Shown here in pieces: positions 35,421 through 46,912 of a stretch of 64,000 nucleotides of DNA (within the stretch, counting starts at the first letter, position 1; each line of letters starts with the position of its first letter). The notes under the pieces are model-generated. The model was not told the origin of the DNA. It ran no database searches and worked only from the letters and a program-made list of their open reading frames with translations. Position numbers and translations under genes: made by a program. This DNA comes from Ashinkailepas kermadecensis (Eukaryota; Arthropoda; Thecostraca; Neolepadidae): contig JAOTOM010004369.1 in the NCBI GenBank assembly GCA_034440615.1, forward strand, positions 27,501 to 91,500, in the 5' to 3' direction.

Positions 35421-35970
35421 CGTCAGACGGCCAGTTGTCAGCACACAGACGGGTCCACTCAGTGGTGAGCAGTGCACACACGCCACCCATCAGCACGGTC
35501 AGTCATTTCAAGAGCGTGGGGCTGGTCATGTCGGAGGGCACCCCGGGACGGGGACGCCTGTCGGACCTCTCGTGACATAGTCATGATTGGAGAACATCGG
35601 CAACGGCAGTTCTCAATCTCCGAAGGAGCTGCGGCACATGGCACTTACTCTCCACTCCCCAAATGGTTCCAAGTTTTAACATGACACCCCATGAGCCAGC
35701 GTGTCCCACTTGATTTCGGGTGACCAATTTGAGCACTTCGGACCAACTTCAGGTGACCAACTTGAGACCAACTTCAGAGCCGCCGACACCGCTCCGGAGG
35801 TTCACCTGCGGCACCGACCGGTGGTGCCGGCCGAGGCTGACATTTCGCCCGACAAACAGGCGACAATTAGACGTACTCCGGCGCTGCCGACCTGCTCGGG
35901 TCGCTATCAATGTGACGCCCGCTCAGGTGGAAAGGCTCTAACGGGCTCGGTGTCGGATGGCGCCCAGCCC
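35421..35970. other. Unique spacer
   Basis: Single-copy sequence with no supported gene. CACTTGATTTCGGGTGACCAA and related words repeat weakly at 35700-35770. Confidence 0.4.
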
Positions 35971-36256
35971 GGCAGACGGCGGCAGGGTCCCCACGGCAGG
36001 GTCCCCACGGCAGGGTCCCCACGGCAGGGTCCCCGCGGCAGGGTCCCCGCGGCAGGGTCCCACGGCAGGGTCCCCGCGGCAGGGTCCCCACGGCAGGGTC
36101 CCCACGGCAGGGTCCCCGCGGCAGGGTCCCACGGCAGGGTCCCCGCGGCAGGGTCCCCACGGCAGGGTCCCCGCGGCAGGGTCCCCACGGCAGGGTCCCC
36201 GCGGCAGGGCCCGCGGCAGGGTCCCCGCGGCAGGGTCCCCGCGGCAGGGTCCCCAC
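35971..36256. repeat. 14-bp GC-rich minisatellite
   Basis: About 20 copies of CCACGGCAGGGTCC alternating with CCGCGGCAGGGTCC. A few copies lack one or two bases, shifting the phase. Every frame on both strands is therefore open across it. Confidence 0.95.
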
Positions 36257-36713
36257 GGCCCCGGCGGACGGTCACCCTCCGGAGGGACGCCTCGGGGCAG
36301 GCAGACGAAAACAGTGTCACTCGGTGTGGCAAAGTTGAAGCCGCACAGCACGCCCACGGGATAACCCCGCAGAGAGTAGAGTGTGGGGAAACTGGAATGC
36401 AACTAGGTAGGGCAGCTGTGCCGGGGAGAGCTCGGCTTTCGTTTCCAGACACCAGACACTACATACATCAACCGCTCCTTTCCTCGCAACGAAGCACATT
36501 GGAAGTTGTGCAGTTTATTATTATCAGATTTCCAAATAAAGTATCTATGTAACAGTTAGCGAACAGCTCCCCCCCCCCATCTGAAAAGCGACATCTTTGA
36601 ACATTGGTCAAAGCGCCCTTATATCCGAATAACTACTTAGCTAACTAACACATAAACAACTTCAAGGCTGGCGCATGCCGCGTAGATACAATAAAGTAAC
36701 AAAGGCAACCAGA
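36257..36713. other. Unique spacer
   Basis: Single-copy sequence. AATAAA occurs at 36534-36539 but no gene can be attached to it. Confidence 0.4.
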
Positions 36714-36829
36714 AGGATGCAAGGAGGCGTGTACAATGCTCAGGAGCATTGTACACGTCTATTTGCATCCTGCATGCAACAAATGGCATATACATAAGAT
36801 AGGACTATCTTATGCCCATGCCATTTGTT
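36714..36829. other. Two adjacent near-perfect hairpins
   Basis: Hairpin 1 (36714-36771) has arms AGGATGCAA / TTGCATCCT, a symmetric 5x5 internal loop, then a perfect 14-bp stem CGTGTACAATGCTC / GAGCATTGTACACG with only AG at the tip. Hairpin 2 (36778-36829) has AACAAATGGCAT / ATGCCATTTGTT (12 bp), a 4x4 internal loop, and ATAAGATAG / CTATCTTAT (9 bp) with GA at the tip. Such near-zero-loop palindromes are typical of foldback DNA elements or cruciform-forming sites. Tips this tight argue against conventional microRNA precursors. Confidence 0.85.
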
Positions 36830-37640
36830 AATCTTGCATTTGTGTATGTATTACATCATGCTTCGTTGCTACAACATGTGATATCAATTATGTGTAGCTT
36901 TCAGTGCCATGGCTTATGCCTTATGCATCAGGATATTCAGTGTATTTAGTAAGGTAGCAATACACAGCTAATCTAAGCTTAATCTAAGCTTTGTAGAAGT
37001 GCAGTATATTGGAAGCACCAATGTTCATGTTAATCTTCTCCAGTGTCTCATCAAGGAAGGCCTTGATGTGCCAATGGCCGAGTGGAGTCAGCGCTCAGAA
37101 GCGGTGGACATGCCATGTTATTATGCACCAGTGATTCCAACGTTTCTGATAAATGTACGTACTGTATGGATATTCGTTGTTTTATCAGCGAACCAGTACC
37201 GTTTCTGTTCGTCATACACAAATGGCGCCTAGGCCTCTGGTAGTTCGATCTATAACATTCACTGCATTGGGAAATGGTTATTTTCCATCCCAAACACTTC
37301 ATTTCTCCGTGGAGTCCTCGAAAACAAAGGGTTCCTTCAGTTCAGGCATCCAATATAATGGTTATTGCAGCTCAGATTGTCAGGCAGTTGTCATTCCTCA
37401 CGTACCGGCCGGTCGCCGGAGCGTCATCACCTCGCACATTCTACGCGTCGGCTCCGGTGCGCCAGCCGAATCGGCACCCAGATCGCGATTATACCCTGCA
37501 CCCTCCACCCTTCTACCGTGCGGCGTCCCGGCGGATTCCTCAGCCGGAGCGTCGTTGCCCCGCACCTTCTGCCGTCGGACGCGCCGGCGGCGGCGGAATC
37601 CGCGGCCCGTCTGAACGGCGAGCCGGGCGAGTCGGGGTGT
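36830..37640. other. Unique spacer
   Basis: AT-rich then GC-richer single-copy sequence. TAATCTAAGCTT is duplicated near 36968-36990. The frames at 37153-37614 and 37274-37681 overlap and show no family signature. Confidence 0.4.
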
Positions 37641-37850
37641 CGCACCTCGCACCTTGCCATGCCCCTGGTCGGCCCAGATGAGGTTGTCACCGTGTCGTAC
37701 CCCTGGCGAGGCCACCGGTCCAGATGAGGCTGTCACCGTGTCGTACCCCTAGCCGGCCCAGATGAGGCTGTCACCGTGTCGTACCCCTGGCCGGTCCAGA
37801 TGAAGCTGTCACCGTGTCGTACCCCTGGCGCGGCCATCACCTGTAAATTC
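37641..37850. repeat. GATGAGGCTGTCACCGTGTC tandem repeat, about four copies
   Basis: Units of about 45-57 bp, each with CAGATGAGGYTGTCACCGTG and TCGTACCCCTGGC. Spacing varies by small indels. Confidence 0.85.
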
Positions 37851-39872
37851 CACCGCTGCAGGAGCGGTCAGCGCCGGTTACGAGCCGAACCCTGGTGGGT
37901 AATGGCGAGGCGTCGCAGCCGGGGGCCGACGGGGCTGGACAGGTGGCGGTGGGGTGCTGCAGTCTGCGGCACCGCAGGACGGTTGGTGGGGTGCAGCCTG
38001 GGGCACCCCCGAAGTTGCGTGGGGACTCCGGAATAGTGTGCACCGTCAGCCATGATTCCGAGAGGTTGCGGGCTGTCGGGGCCATTGGTGGAGCCTGTGT
38101 CGGGCGTTGCAGGGTGGGTAGGGGGATGAAGGGAAGCAGTGGTCTCGCTGACTGGGCGAATGCCCTGTGGCAGGGTGCCCGCCAGGGGGACGCACCGCCA
38201 GGTGTTCTGCAGACTTCCAACACCCAGCGGCTGTTCAGTAATGTGCCCGACAGACAGACATGGCGGGCCGGAATGCAACTCTTGCTCGTATGGTGCGCCA
38301 GGCAATGGGCTGCCGGTTTATGGTGCCATTCGCTGTCAATGTTGTGACATCGTGATTATAGCGCTGCTTAAAACATGCAGAGGGGCAGGGAGGCGGGAGG
38401 CTCACTTGACTCACTTCCATCCAGTGGTGCCGCAACCGGTTTTGGTGATGGTTTAAAGGATTAAGATGAGTCCGAAGGATTATGTCGTTTTTTTCGGCGC
38501 AGGACTTAACGCTCATTTTCCGAAGTATTGTGGCGGACTTGTTCTTCGTGTCCCGCTCTCGATGGAGCCTTCAGTACTACGCTCTCTATATTAACCTAGC
38601 TCAGAACCGTCCTACATTTCTGGTATGTGTTGCAATGTTAGCTATGTGAGAGCTGGACATTTTCTCTTTTTTGCACTCTTTTTAGACGAAAGCTATATGA
38701 TTGTTTAGTAGTCATATTACCGGAGGAAACGATTGCCGGGTTTCCTTGGTGGTGTATTGGACAGTCGCGGAGACACATGGGCTCCAATTCGTGACCTTGA
38801 TATCGCTCTCACCCAAGGACGTGTCAGGTCATTTGACCACTTGGTCACACGTCCTGTTTTGCTATTGACACAGCGAGTTCGTGTCCGAATTGATTTGGTG
38901 CAGAACACTGAAACTAAAAAGCTACGGTTTGATAAGTACAAGGCTGGGAATCTAGGTTCATTGTTCGGATTACATTGAAACGAAGACTGGTTTTACATGC
39001 GACATGATATCCCTCATTGCTGGCACGCTTCCCGCTGCCAGGCTACCCATGGCGAAGGATAAGGTGCATCCATCACTGGCCTTTCTACGGAAGAGAAGGA
39101 TCCTTCGATGTGTCCACGATATGCATTGATCCCTGAGGCAATTTAGCACCACCGATCCATCACTTGGATTGTTCGCGCAGCTGGCGAGATCACCTGGAAG
39201 CGAGCCGATCCCAGATCCATGAGCTTTCCCTTCGCAGGCGAGGACGTTACCACACGAGCGACAACCGCGCCACACGCGATACAGAGGCGTGTCGGCTCGT
39301 CCGGACACCTCTGTGGCCCGACGCCCGGCAGCCGGAAGCGGTCTCGACTGACGGTGGTCCTCCACTCCCACCCAACGGCCAGCCGTCAGGCCATAAACGT
39401 ACACGGTCGGCTCGCAGACGCCGACGTTTATCCTACCCGGCGTGACGATGACTGGTGATGCCAATTTCCACGTTCGGCGAACCCGGTCAGCAGCAGCATT
39501 GTCACAGACCGGCCGGCGCGGCGACATTGTCAATTCCCCTCTCTCCAGGCGACGTCGACCGTGGCCCACGGACGTTCGTCCACGACGCCTCGGCCGCCGG
39601 TTCGGATCTGGCTCTGGTCGCGGGCTGATCCGAAGTGGGCACCACCAGCGAGGATCTCCGACCACTGGGACGGCGGGGAGCCGACGTCTCACTGCGCCCT
39701 CCTCTGGGGCCGTCATTCGGGCGCGTTTTACAGCGCGTGCTGGCCGCCGGCCGACGCGCCGGCCGGCCTGATTGGAGTGCCGTAAAGGATGTCTTTGTCC
39801 CGCCGCACCACGGGAGCGGGTGCGACCTCGCCCGGAGACAGTTAAACAATAAACCGGCCACGGTGCCGGTCA
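37851..39872. other. Unique spacer, no gene recognised
   Basis: Largely single-copy, GC-rich at both ends and AT-rich around 38480-38990. Overlapping frames of up to 248 codons (38970-39716 minus) lack recognisable domains and sit opposite other open frames, so I do not call them genes. Confidence 0.45.
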
Positions 39873-40290
39873 CCAGCTGACGTGACGTGACGTGACGTGA
39901 CGTGATCTGTTGAGACGTGATGTGACATGACGTGATCTAACGTGTCGAGACATGATGTATCGACACGTGACGCGGAGCGACGTGATGTGTCGAGATGTGA
40001 TGTGACGTTTCGTGACGTGACGTAACGTTAAGTGTCGAGACGTGATGCATCGAGATGTGACGTGATGTGTCCATACGTAGCGTGACGTGACGTGATATGT
40101 CGAGACATGATGTGACGTGACGTGATATATCGAGACGTGATGTGACGTGACGTGCCGTGTCGCGATATGTCGTGACGCTACGCGACGTGATGTGTCGAGA
40201 CGTGGTATATCAAGACGTGACGTGGAGTGACGTGGAGTGACGTGATGTGTCGAGATGTAATGTGATGTGACGTGACGTGGTTTGCTTTGA
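39873..40290. repeat. Degenerate ACGTG satellite
   Basis: Starts as perfect 5-bp GTGAC repeats (TGACGTGACGTGACGTGA) and continues as units of TGTCGAGACGTGATGTGACG. TGACGTGA words dominate. The minus strand reads a His/Thr/Ser/Arg-rich 153-codon artefact. Confidence 0.9.
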
Positions 40291-40463
40291 ATCGATACAA
40301 ATATACCCCCTTTGTCGGCAGAGCTCATCACTCCCTGTATAAGCTTCTTGCTTGTGCACCTTATTAGTGCAATGAGTGTGGTGAAATATCGTTATTTTGG
40401 CGCTCTGTTGACCTCCGCCTTACTCTGATAGATCGATGTCATCTCCGTGAAAAGTTGCATCTC

Positions 40464-40628
40464 GGTTGGTTATTGGTTTTACGACACGTCGACCGTTGCG
40501 TCATGTAGCGTCGCCAATCTCTCACGCCGATGGGTCGCGGGCGAAGAGTAGCGACAGGTGAGACTCGAACCCACAACCTTTCGATTGTGAGACGAGCATC
40601 TTACCCCTAGACCACTCGTCCCCGAAAA
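40464..40628 (-). mobile_element. SINE with target-site duplication
   Basis: Read on the minus strand, this has box A TGGTCTAGGGGT (40614-40603) and box B GGTTCGAGTCT (40571-40561). The body ATCGGCGTGAGAG then TGGCGACGCTA (within 40540-40507) is shared with the 29.8-kb SINE. It ends in GTCGTAAAA and an ACCAATAACCAACC tail. It is flanked by identical TGCATCTC at 40456-40463 and 40629-40636, the target-site duplication expected from LINE-driven insertion. About 165 bp long, it appears full length. Confidence 0.88.
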
Positions 40629-40784
40629 TGCATCTCAGTCCGTCTAGTCTGTTCCGTTGTCCATACCGTTCTGTCTGTGCATTTTCATTTTCAACATTTA
40701 TTTTTCTATGTTTGATTGATTCTATGTTTCATTGATTTCAACATTTTCTAGTACGCCTTATCTGTTCCGGACGTATTCCCCCCT

Positions 40785-43565
40785 CCGTTCAAATGTCTAA
40801 TTTGCCGGGCAATCCCCATCCGTTAATGTACGTGCCGGACATACCCCATTTTCGACCTCTCTGTGTCGGACATCCCCCATCCGTCCTCTCCTGCCGGTGA
40901 ATCCCCGTACGTTCTGTATGCCGGGCACCCTTCTGTTCGTTCTGTATGTGCCGGGCATCCCCGTCCGTTCTGTATGTGCCGGGTATCCCCGTCCGTTCTG
41001 TATGTGCCGGGCATCCCCATCCGTTCTGTATGTGCCGGGCATCCCCATCCGTTCTGTACGTGCCGGGCATCCCCGTCCGTTCTGTATGTGCCGGGCATCC
41101 CCGTCCATTCTGTACGTGCCGGGCATCCCCATCCATTCTGTATGTGCCGGGCATCCCCGTCCGTTCTGTATGTGCCGGGCATCCCCATACGTTCTGTACG
41201 TGCCGGGCATCCCCATCCGTCCTCTCTGTGTCGGACATCCCCCATCCGTCCTGTCTGTGCCGGTCATCCCCGTCCGTCCTGTCTGTGTCGGACATCCCGT
41301 CCGTCCTGTCTGTGTCGGACATCCCCGTCCGTCCTGTCTGTGTCGGACATCCCGTCCGTCCTGTCTGTGTCAGACATCCCGTCCGTCCTGTCTGTGTCGG
41401 ACATCCCCGTCCGTCCTGTCTGTATCGGACATTCCCGTCCGTCCTGTCTGTGTCGGACATCCCCGTCCGTTCTGTCTGTATCGGACATCCCCGTTCGTCC
41501 TGTCTGTGTCGGATATCCCCGTCCGTCCTGCCTGTGTCGGGCATCCCCGTTCGTCCTGTTGTGTCGGACATCACCGTCCGTCCTGTTGTGTCGGCATCCC
41601 CGTCCGTCCTGTCTGTTCGGCATTCCCGTCCGTCCTGTCTGTGTCGGCATCCCCATCTCCTGTCTGTGTCGGACATCCCCGTCCGTTCTGTCTGTGCCGG
41701 GCATCCCCGTCCGTTCTGTTTGTGCCGGGCATCCCCGTCCGTTCTGTATGTGCCGGGCATCCCCGTCCGTTCTGTATGTGCCGGGCATCCCCGTCCGTTC
41801 TGTATGTGCCGGGCATCCCCGTCCGTCCTGTATGTGTCGGGCATCCCCGTCCGTTCTGTCTGTGCCGGGCATCCCCGTCCGTCCTGTCTGTGTCGGACAT
41901 CCCCGTCCGTCCTGTCTGTGTCGGACATCCCCGTCCGTTCTGTCTACGTGCCGGACATCCCCGTCCGTCCTCTCTGTGTCGGACATCCCCCATCCGTCCT
42001 CTCTGTGTCGGACATCCCCGTCCGTCCTGTCTGTGTCGGACATCCCCATGCGTCCTGTCTGTGTCGGACATCTCCCGTCCGTTCTGTCTGTGTCGGACAT
42101 CCCCGTCCGTCCTGTCTGTGTCGGACATTCTCTCCGTTTCACATCGTCCGTCCTGTCTGTGTCGGACATCCCGTCCGTCCTGTCTGTGTCGGACATCCCC
42201 GTCCGTCCTGTCTGTGTCGGACATCCCCGTCCGTCCTGTCTGTGTCAGACATCCCGTCCGTCCTGTCTGTATCGGACATTCCCGTCCGTCCTGTCTGTGT
42301 CGGACATCCCCATGCGTCCTGTCTGTGTCGGACATCTCCCGTCCGTTCTGTCTGTGTCGGACATCCCCGTCCGTCCTGTCTGTGTCGGACATCCCCGTCC
42401 GTTCTGTCTGTATCGGACATCCCCGTCCGTCCTGTCTGTGTCGGACATCCCCGTCCGTTCTGTCTGTATCGGACATCCCCGTCCGTCCTGTCTGTGTCGG
42501 ACATCCCCGTCCGTCCTGTCTGTGTCGGACATCCCCGTTCGTCCTGTCTGTGTCGGACATCCCCGTCCGTCCTGTCTGTGTCGGTCATCCCCGTCCGTCC
42601 TGTCTGTATCGGACATTCCCGTCCGTCCTGTCTGTGTCGGACATCCCCATGCGTCCTGTCTGTGTCGGACATCTCCCGTCCGTTCTGTCTGTATCGGACA
42701 TCCCCGTGTTCTTTTACATCGTCTTTGTTGTATCGACATCTGCCGTCTGTCTTTCACATCCCGTCCGTCCTGTCTTATCGGACATCACGGTTGTCTGTTC
42801 GGCATCCCCCCCGCGCTTCTGTGTCGGACATCCCCGTCCGTCTGTCTTTCGGACATCACCGTCCGTCCTGTCTGTGTCGGACATCCCCGTCCGTCCTGTC
42901 TGACATCCCGTCCTCCTGCCTGTGTCGACATCCCGTCCGTCCTGTCTGTGTCGGACATCCCCGTCCGTCCTGTCTGTGTCGGACATCACCGTCCGTCCTG
43001 TCTGTGTCGGACATCCCCGTCCGTCCTGTCTGTGTCGGACATCCCCGTCCGTTCTGTCTGTGTCGGACATCCCCGTCCGTCCTGTCTGTGTCGGACATCC
43101 CCGTCCGTCCTGTCTGTGTCGGACATCCCCGTCCGTCCTGTCTGTGTCGGTCATCCCCGTCCGTTCTGTCTGTATCGGACATCCCCGTCCGTCCTGTCTG
43201 TGTCGGACATCCCCATGCGTCCTGTCTGTGTCGGACATCCCCGTCCGTCCTGTCTGTGTCGGACATTCCCGTCCGTCCTGTCTGTGTCGGATATCCCCGT
43301 CCGTCCTGTCTGTGTCGGACATTCCCGTCCGTCCTGTCTGTGTCGGACATCCCCGTCCGTCCTGTCTGTGTCGGACATCCCCGTCCGTCCTGTCTGTGTC
43401 GGACATCCCCGTCCGTCCTGTCTGTGTCGGACATCCCCGTCCGTCCTGTCTGTGTCGGACATCCCTCGTCCGTCCTGTCTGTATCAGGCATCCCCGTCCG
43501 TCCTGTCTGTGTCGGACATCCCCGTCCGTCCTGTCTGTGTCGGACATCCCCTGTCTGTACCGGAG
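40785..43565. repeat. 29-bp minisatellite, about 95 copies
   Basis: The unit is CGTCCGTCCTGTCTGTGTC plus GGACATCCCC. A second subtype has TGTGCCGGGCATCCCC and TTCTGTATG. The subtype dominates at about 40915-41225 and 41690-41900; the main type fills the rest. Three units are 87 bp, so all frames on both strands stay open, giving artefactual frames of up to 934 codons. A stretch at 42705-42950 and a smaller one at 41555-41660 contain many short deletions. Confidence 0.97.
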
Positions 43566-44335
43566 ATGCCACTCAGTTGCGGTGCCGGTGTGTCACGATT
43601 GGCACTAACCAGGCCGTGTTGGCTATTCGCTGGTGCGCCATAGACACTCCATTTGGCGGCGCGGCTCCGATTCCAGCCGAGGGCGGCCGGGGCGCGTGTT
43701 CAGTGCAGGCTGTGTGCCGCCGGGCACGCTGCATGACTAACGCCAGCTGATGCGCCCAGCTCCGAGAAGCCAATCAGCCAATCATGCACGATGCCGGCTG
43801 AAACCGCAAACATGACTCCTCTGGCTGTCGGTGGGTCGGGAGAAGGATGGTCTGGTATGGGGCACGATCGTCACGCGGTCACGTTCTGGCGGCGACCACG
43901 ACAGCGTGGCAGGGTCACGTCGTGAGAACATCAGTGGCGCGCAGCCTGGATGATCGCAGGTGACTCGATGGAGTGTCTCCCCTCAACATGTGCCTTCGCA
44001 GAGGCACTCCGGCTAGGAGTGCATCGATTGTCGGTACACCTCTAGCGAGTTGTGGCACTCTTGTCGTGGAGCGCCACAGCTCTCCTTGGCAACACAGGAG
44101 ATGCATTTATTCCGTTGAGCATCGTCAAATGCTTCGTTCCGTGGCTGCAAGGGTAAGCTGTGGGCCACGAATTACACCACGTGCACTTTAAGAGCCGTTC
44201 TCTGCCACGAATGGCAGTGTCAACCCGACTTCATCAGCAGTATGGTTCCACCGGCTACAACAGAGCAGGCGTAGCTCTACATTCGCCCACCAGAAATAAT
44301 TCCCATCTTCATCTACTTGGCTTTGGCATCCCACT
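43566..44335. other. Unique spacer
   Basis: Single-copy sequence. CAGTGGCGCGCAGCCTGG near 43931 looks like a hAT-type end, but no partner end was found. No gene is visible. Confidence 0.4.
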
Positions 44336-44445
44336 CCTTCCTTCCCACCCGGCTCTCTCGCCCTCTCCCCCCCCTCTCTCTCTCTCTCGCTCTCTCTATA
44401 ACTCCCTCTCTCTCTCTCTCTCTTTCTCTCTAACTCCCTCTCTTC
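44336..44445. repeat. CT-rich microsatellite
   Basis: Imperfect (CT)n and CCCTCTCT tract, pyrimidines on the plus strand. The 275 bp after it is unique. Confidence 0.85.
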
Positions 44446-44720
44446 TTATCACTCCAATCCCTCAACTGACTCTTGATTTAACTAATAGCCGTCTAATTTG
44501 CACCTCTCAACTAACTCTAAGTATTCTTAGTTTCATCCCCTGGCAAACTCCGGGTGGTCTGGGTCACACGTTTCAGCAGACTCCAGGTGGTGTGGCGGAG
44601 TCGAGAGTGGCCTGAGTCACACCTCGGCGCGCTGGCAGCCGTCACTGGCCATAGGACTCGGCGGCCCTGGGCCGTCAGCTCTGCCCGCAGCTCTGGCGGC
44701 CGAGCAATCGGCCAGACGAG

Positions 44721-45375
44721 ACGACGTAGGCAGCGTTAGTCACCGCCGACCGTAGACAGCGTTAGTCACCGCCGCCCGCCCGTGGAGTTAGTCACCTCCG
44801 ACCGTAGGCAGTGTTAGTCACCGCCGACTGTAGGCAGCGTTAGTCTCCGCCAGCCGTAGACAATGCTGGTCACCGCCGACTGCAGGCAGCGTTAGTCACC
44901 TCCGACCGTAGGCAGTGTTAGTCACCGCCGACCGTAGACAGCGTTAGTCTCCGCCGACCGTAGGCAGTGTTAGTCACCGCCGACTGTAGGCAGCGTTAGT
45001 CTCCGTCAGCCGTAGACAGTGCTGGTCACCGCCGACTGCAGGCAGCGTTAGTCACCGCCGACCGTAGCCAGTGTTAGTCACCATCGACCATAGGCAGCGT
45101 TAGTCACCACCGACCATATGCAGCGTTAGTCACCACCGACCATAGGCAGTGTTAGTCACCGCCGACCATAGGCAGAGTTAGTATCCGCCCCGACCATAGG
45201 CAGAGTTAGTCTCCGCCGACCATAGGCAGCGTTAGTCACCACCGACCATAGGCAGCGTTAGTCACCGCCGACCATAGGCAGCGTTAGTCACCGCTGACCG
45301 CCGGTGGAGTTAGTCACCTCCGACCGTAGGCAGTGTTAGTCACCTCCGACCGTAGGCAGTGTTAGTCACCGCTAT
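44721..45375. repeat. 26-bp minisatellite, about 25 copies
   Basis: Consensus AGCGTTAGTCACCGCCGACC plus GTAGGC. Two main classes (CGACCGTAGGC and CGACCATAGGC) occupy different halves of the array. A multi-unit block (GTCTCCGYCAGCCGTAGACA onward) recurs at about 44843 and 44998. Confidence 0.95.
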
Positions 45376-45520
45376 CCGTCGGCACATCGTGGTCACAGAG
45401 CGGACAGCTGCGCACCTGTAGTCCGGTCAGGTGTGAACGTGTCATGGGAGACAGGGACGGACTCAGGGACAGGGACTGGTGGGGATGCCACTCACTGATA
45501 CCTCTGCAGGGAAATGAGGG

Positions 45521-45625
45521 TGCAGAGCTGAAGTGAGGGTGCAGGGCTGCAGTGAGGGTACAGGGCTGCAGTGTGGGAGCAGGACTGCAGTGAAGGTGCA
45601 GAGCTGCAGTGAGGGAACAGCACTG
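45521..45625. repeat. GCAGGGCTGCAGTGAGGGT repeat, about five copies
   Basis: Irregular units of about 19 bp centred on GCTGCAGTGAGGG. CTGCAG recurs. Confidence 0.8.
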
Positions 45626-45800
45626 TGGCACTGCATTGGTGCTATCCTGCAACCGGCAGCGGTAGCAGTCATGACAACTAATGGGTGTCGAGAAAGACAG
45701 CGAGAGTTGCACGAAAAGCAACAGCTCATAACTTAATCTCACTTTTATTTTTCTTGTGTCTGCACCTGTTTACTTAGGTATTAATATACCTATCAGTATT

Positions 45801-46056
<256 letters not shown>

Positions 46057-46912
46057 TATCCAGTCAGCGTATGCCTCCCAGGAGTGGACCTCTACGTATG
46101 TGCCTTCTTGTATTGCTCGTGTTAGGGCATGCGGCAACGCATGGCACAACTCACACGCCAGGAAAACCTGCGCACCACACCATGAGCTAAGTTACCAGTC
46201 CATGCCAGCGTACATCTTTGGCAGCCGCCGAAACACCAGCCGTTTTTATTTTTAGGCTCGTTCTCGATCAGTCTCACCGCTGAGACGCCAGGAACCAGGG
46301 TGATAGCACAGCCAGAGGTATCGTGTGGTTTTGAAAGTTTGGATATGCATTTCGCCTGCTGGGAACACATTTGATTTTCTTCGCCGAAATCTAGAGGAGA
46401 CTTGGAAAACATGTTCCTGCCTCGAAACAGCACAGGCAGAGAAAATGTACGTTCTCGAAAGCTACATCCTTCACTGACTCACCCTCATCGCAAATGTGCT
46501 GGGGACTAGCCACCAAGCCGGGTGATGCCTGCTGGGCAGGCGAGGTGACGCGCCAGACGGGGTGGCTCGTGCTGAGAAGGTGCCGCCGGCTGTTGAGAGG
46601 CCGATACTGGGGACATGTCACCTGGCGGGGTGACCCGTACTGGGGAGATGCGGCGCCGCGGTGTGTCGGGGCAGGTGCCGCCCGGGGTGCCGGGGTGATT
46701 CCTCCCTGTCGGTGCTGCCACCTAGACGGCAGCGGCGGCCGGTTCGATCTGCGCCAGTGTGGGCAGTCGTCAGTGCCGGACGAGCCGCGGTGTTGGCAGC
46801 ACGTTCGGGTTGTGCTCCCGGCCTCATACATATCATACTGTCATATCGTCTGCAATGTGATCTGACGTACGCCGGTCAACAGACATCACGGAGGACTAGC
46901 ATAGTTGATGTC
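46057..46912. other. Unique sequence upstream of the secreted-peptide model
   Basis: Single-copy, GC-rich from about 46490 to 46800 with weak GGGGTGA-type repetition, AT-richer near 46820-46870. It would contain the promoter and 5' untranslated region of the 46.9-kb gene model. TCAGTG at 46770-46775 could be an initiator, but I see no clear TATA box or downstream element. Confidence 0.35.

Noticed and set aside
34563..35486. 307-codon minus frame opposite a 249-codon plus frame
   Set aside because: High GC removes stop codons on both strands. Arg/Ala/Pro/Gly-rich translations without domains argue against coding.
36714..36829. MicroRNA precursor pair
   Set aside because: Two-nucleotide tips and nearly perfect arms do not fit the usual terminal loop of 4 or more nucleotides; kept only as a structural finding.
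40863..43750. Frames of 926 and 934 codons on the plus strand, and up to 379 on the minus strand
   Set aside because: They are translations of the 29-bp array in different phases. All six frames are open together and no non-repeat domain is attached.
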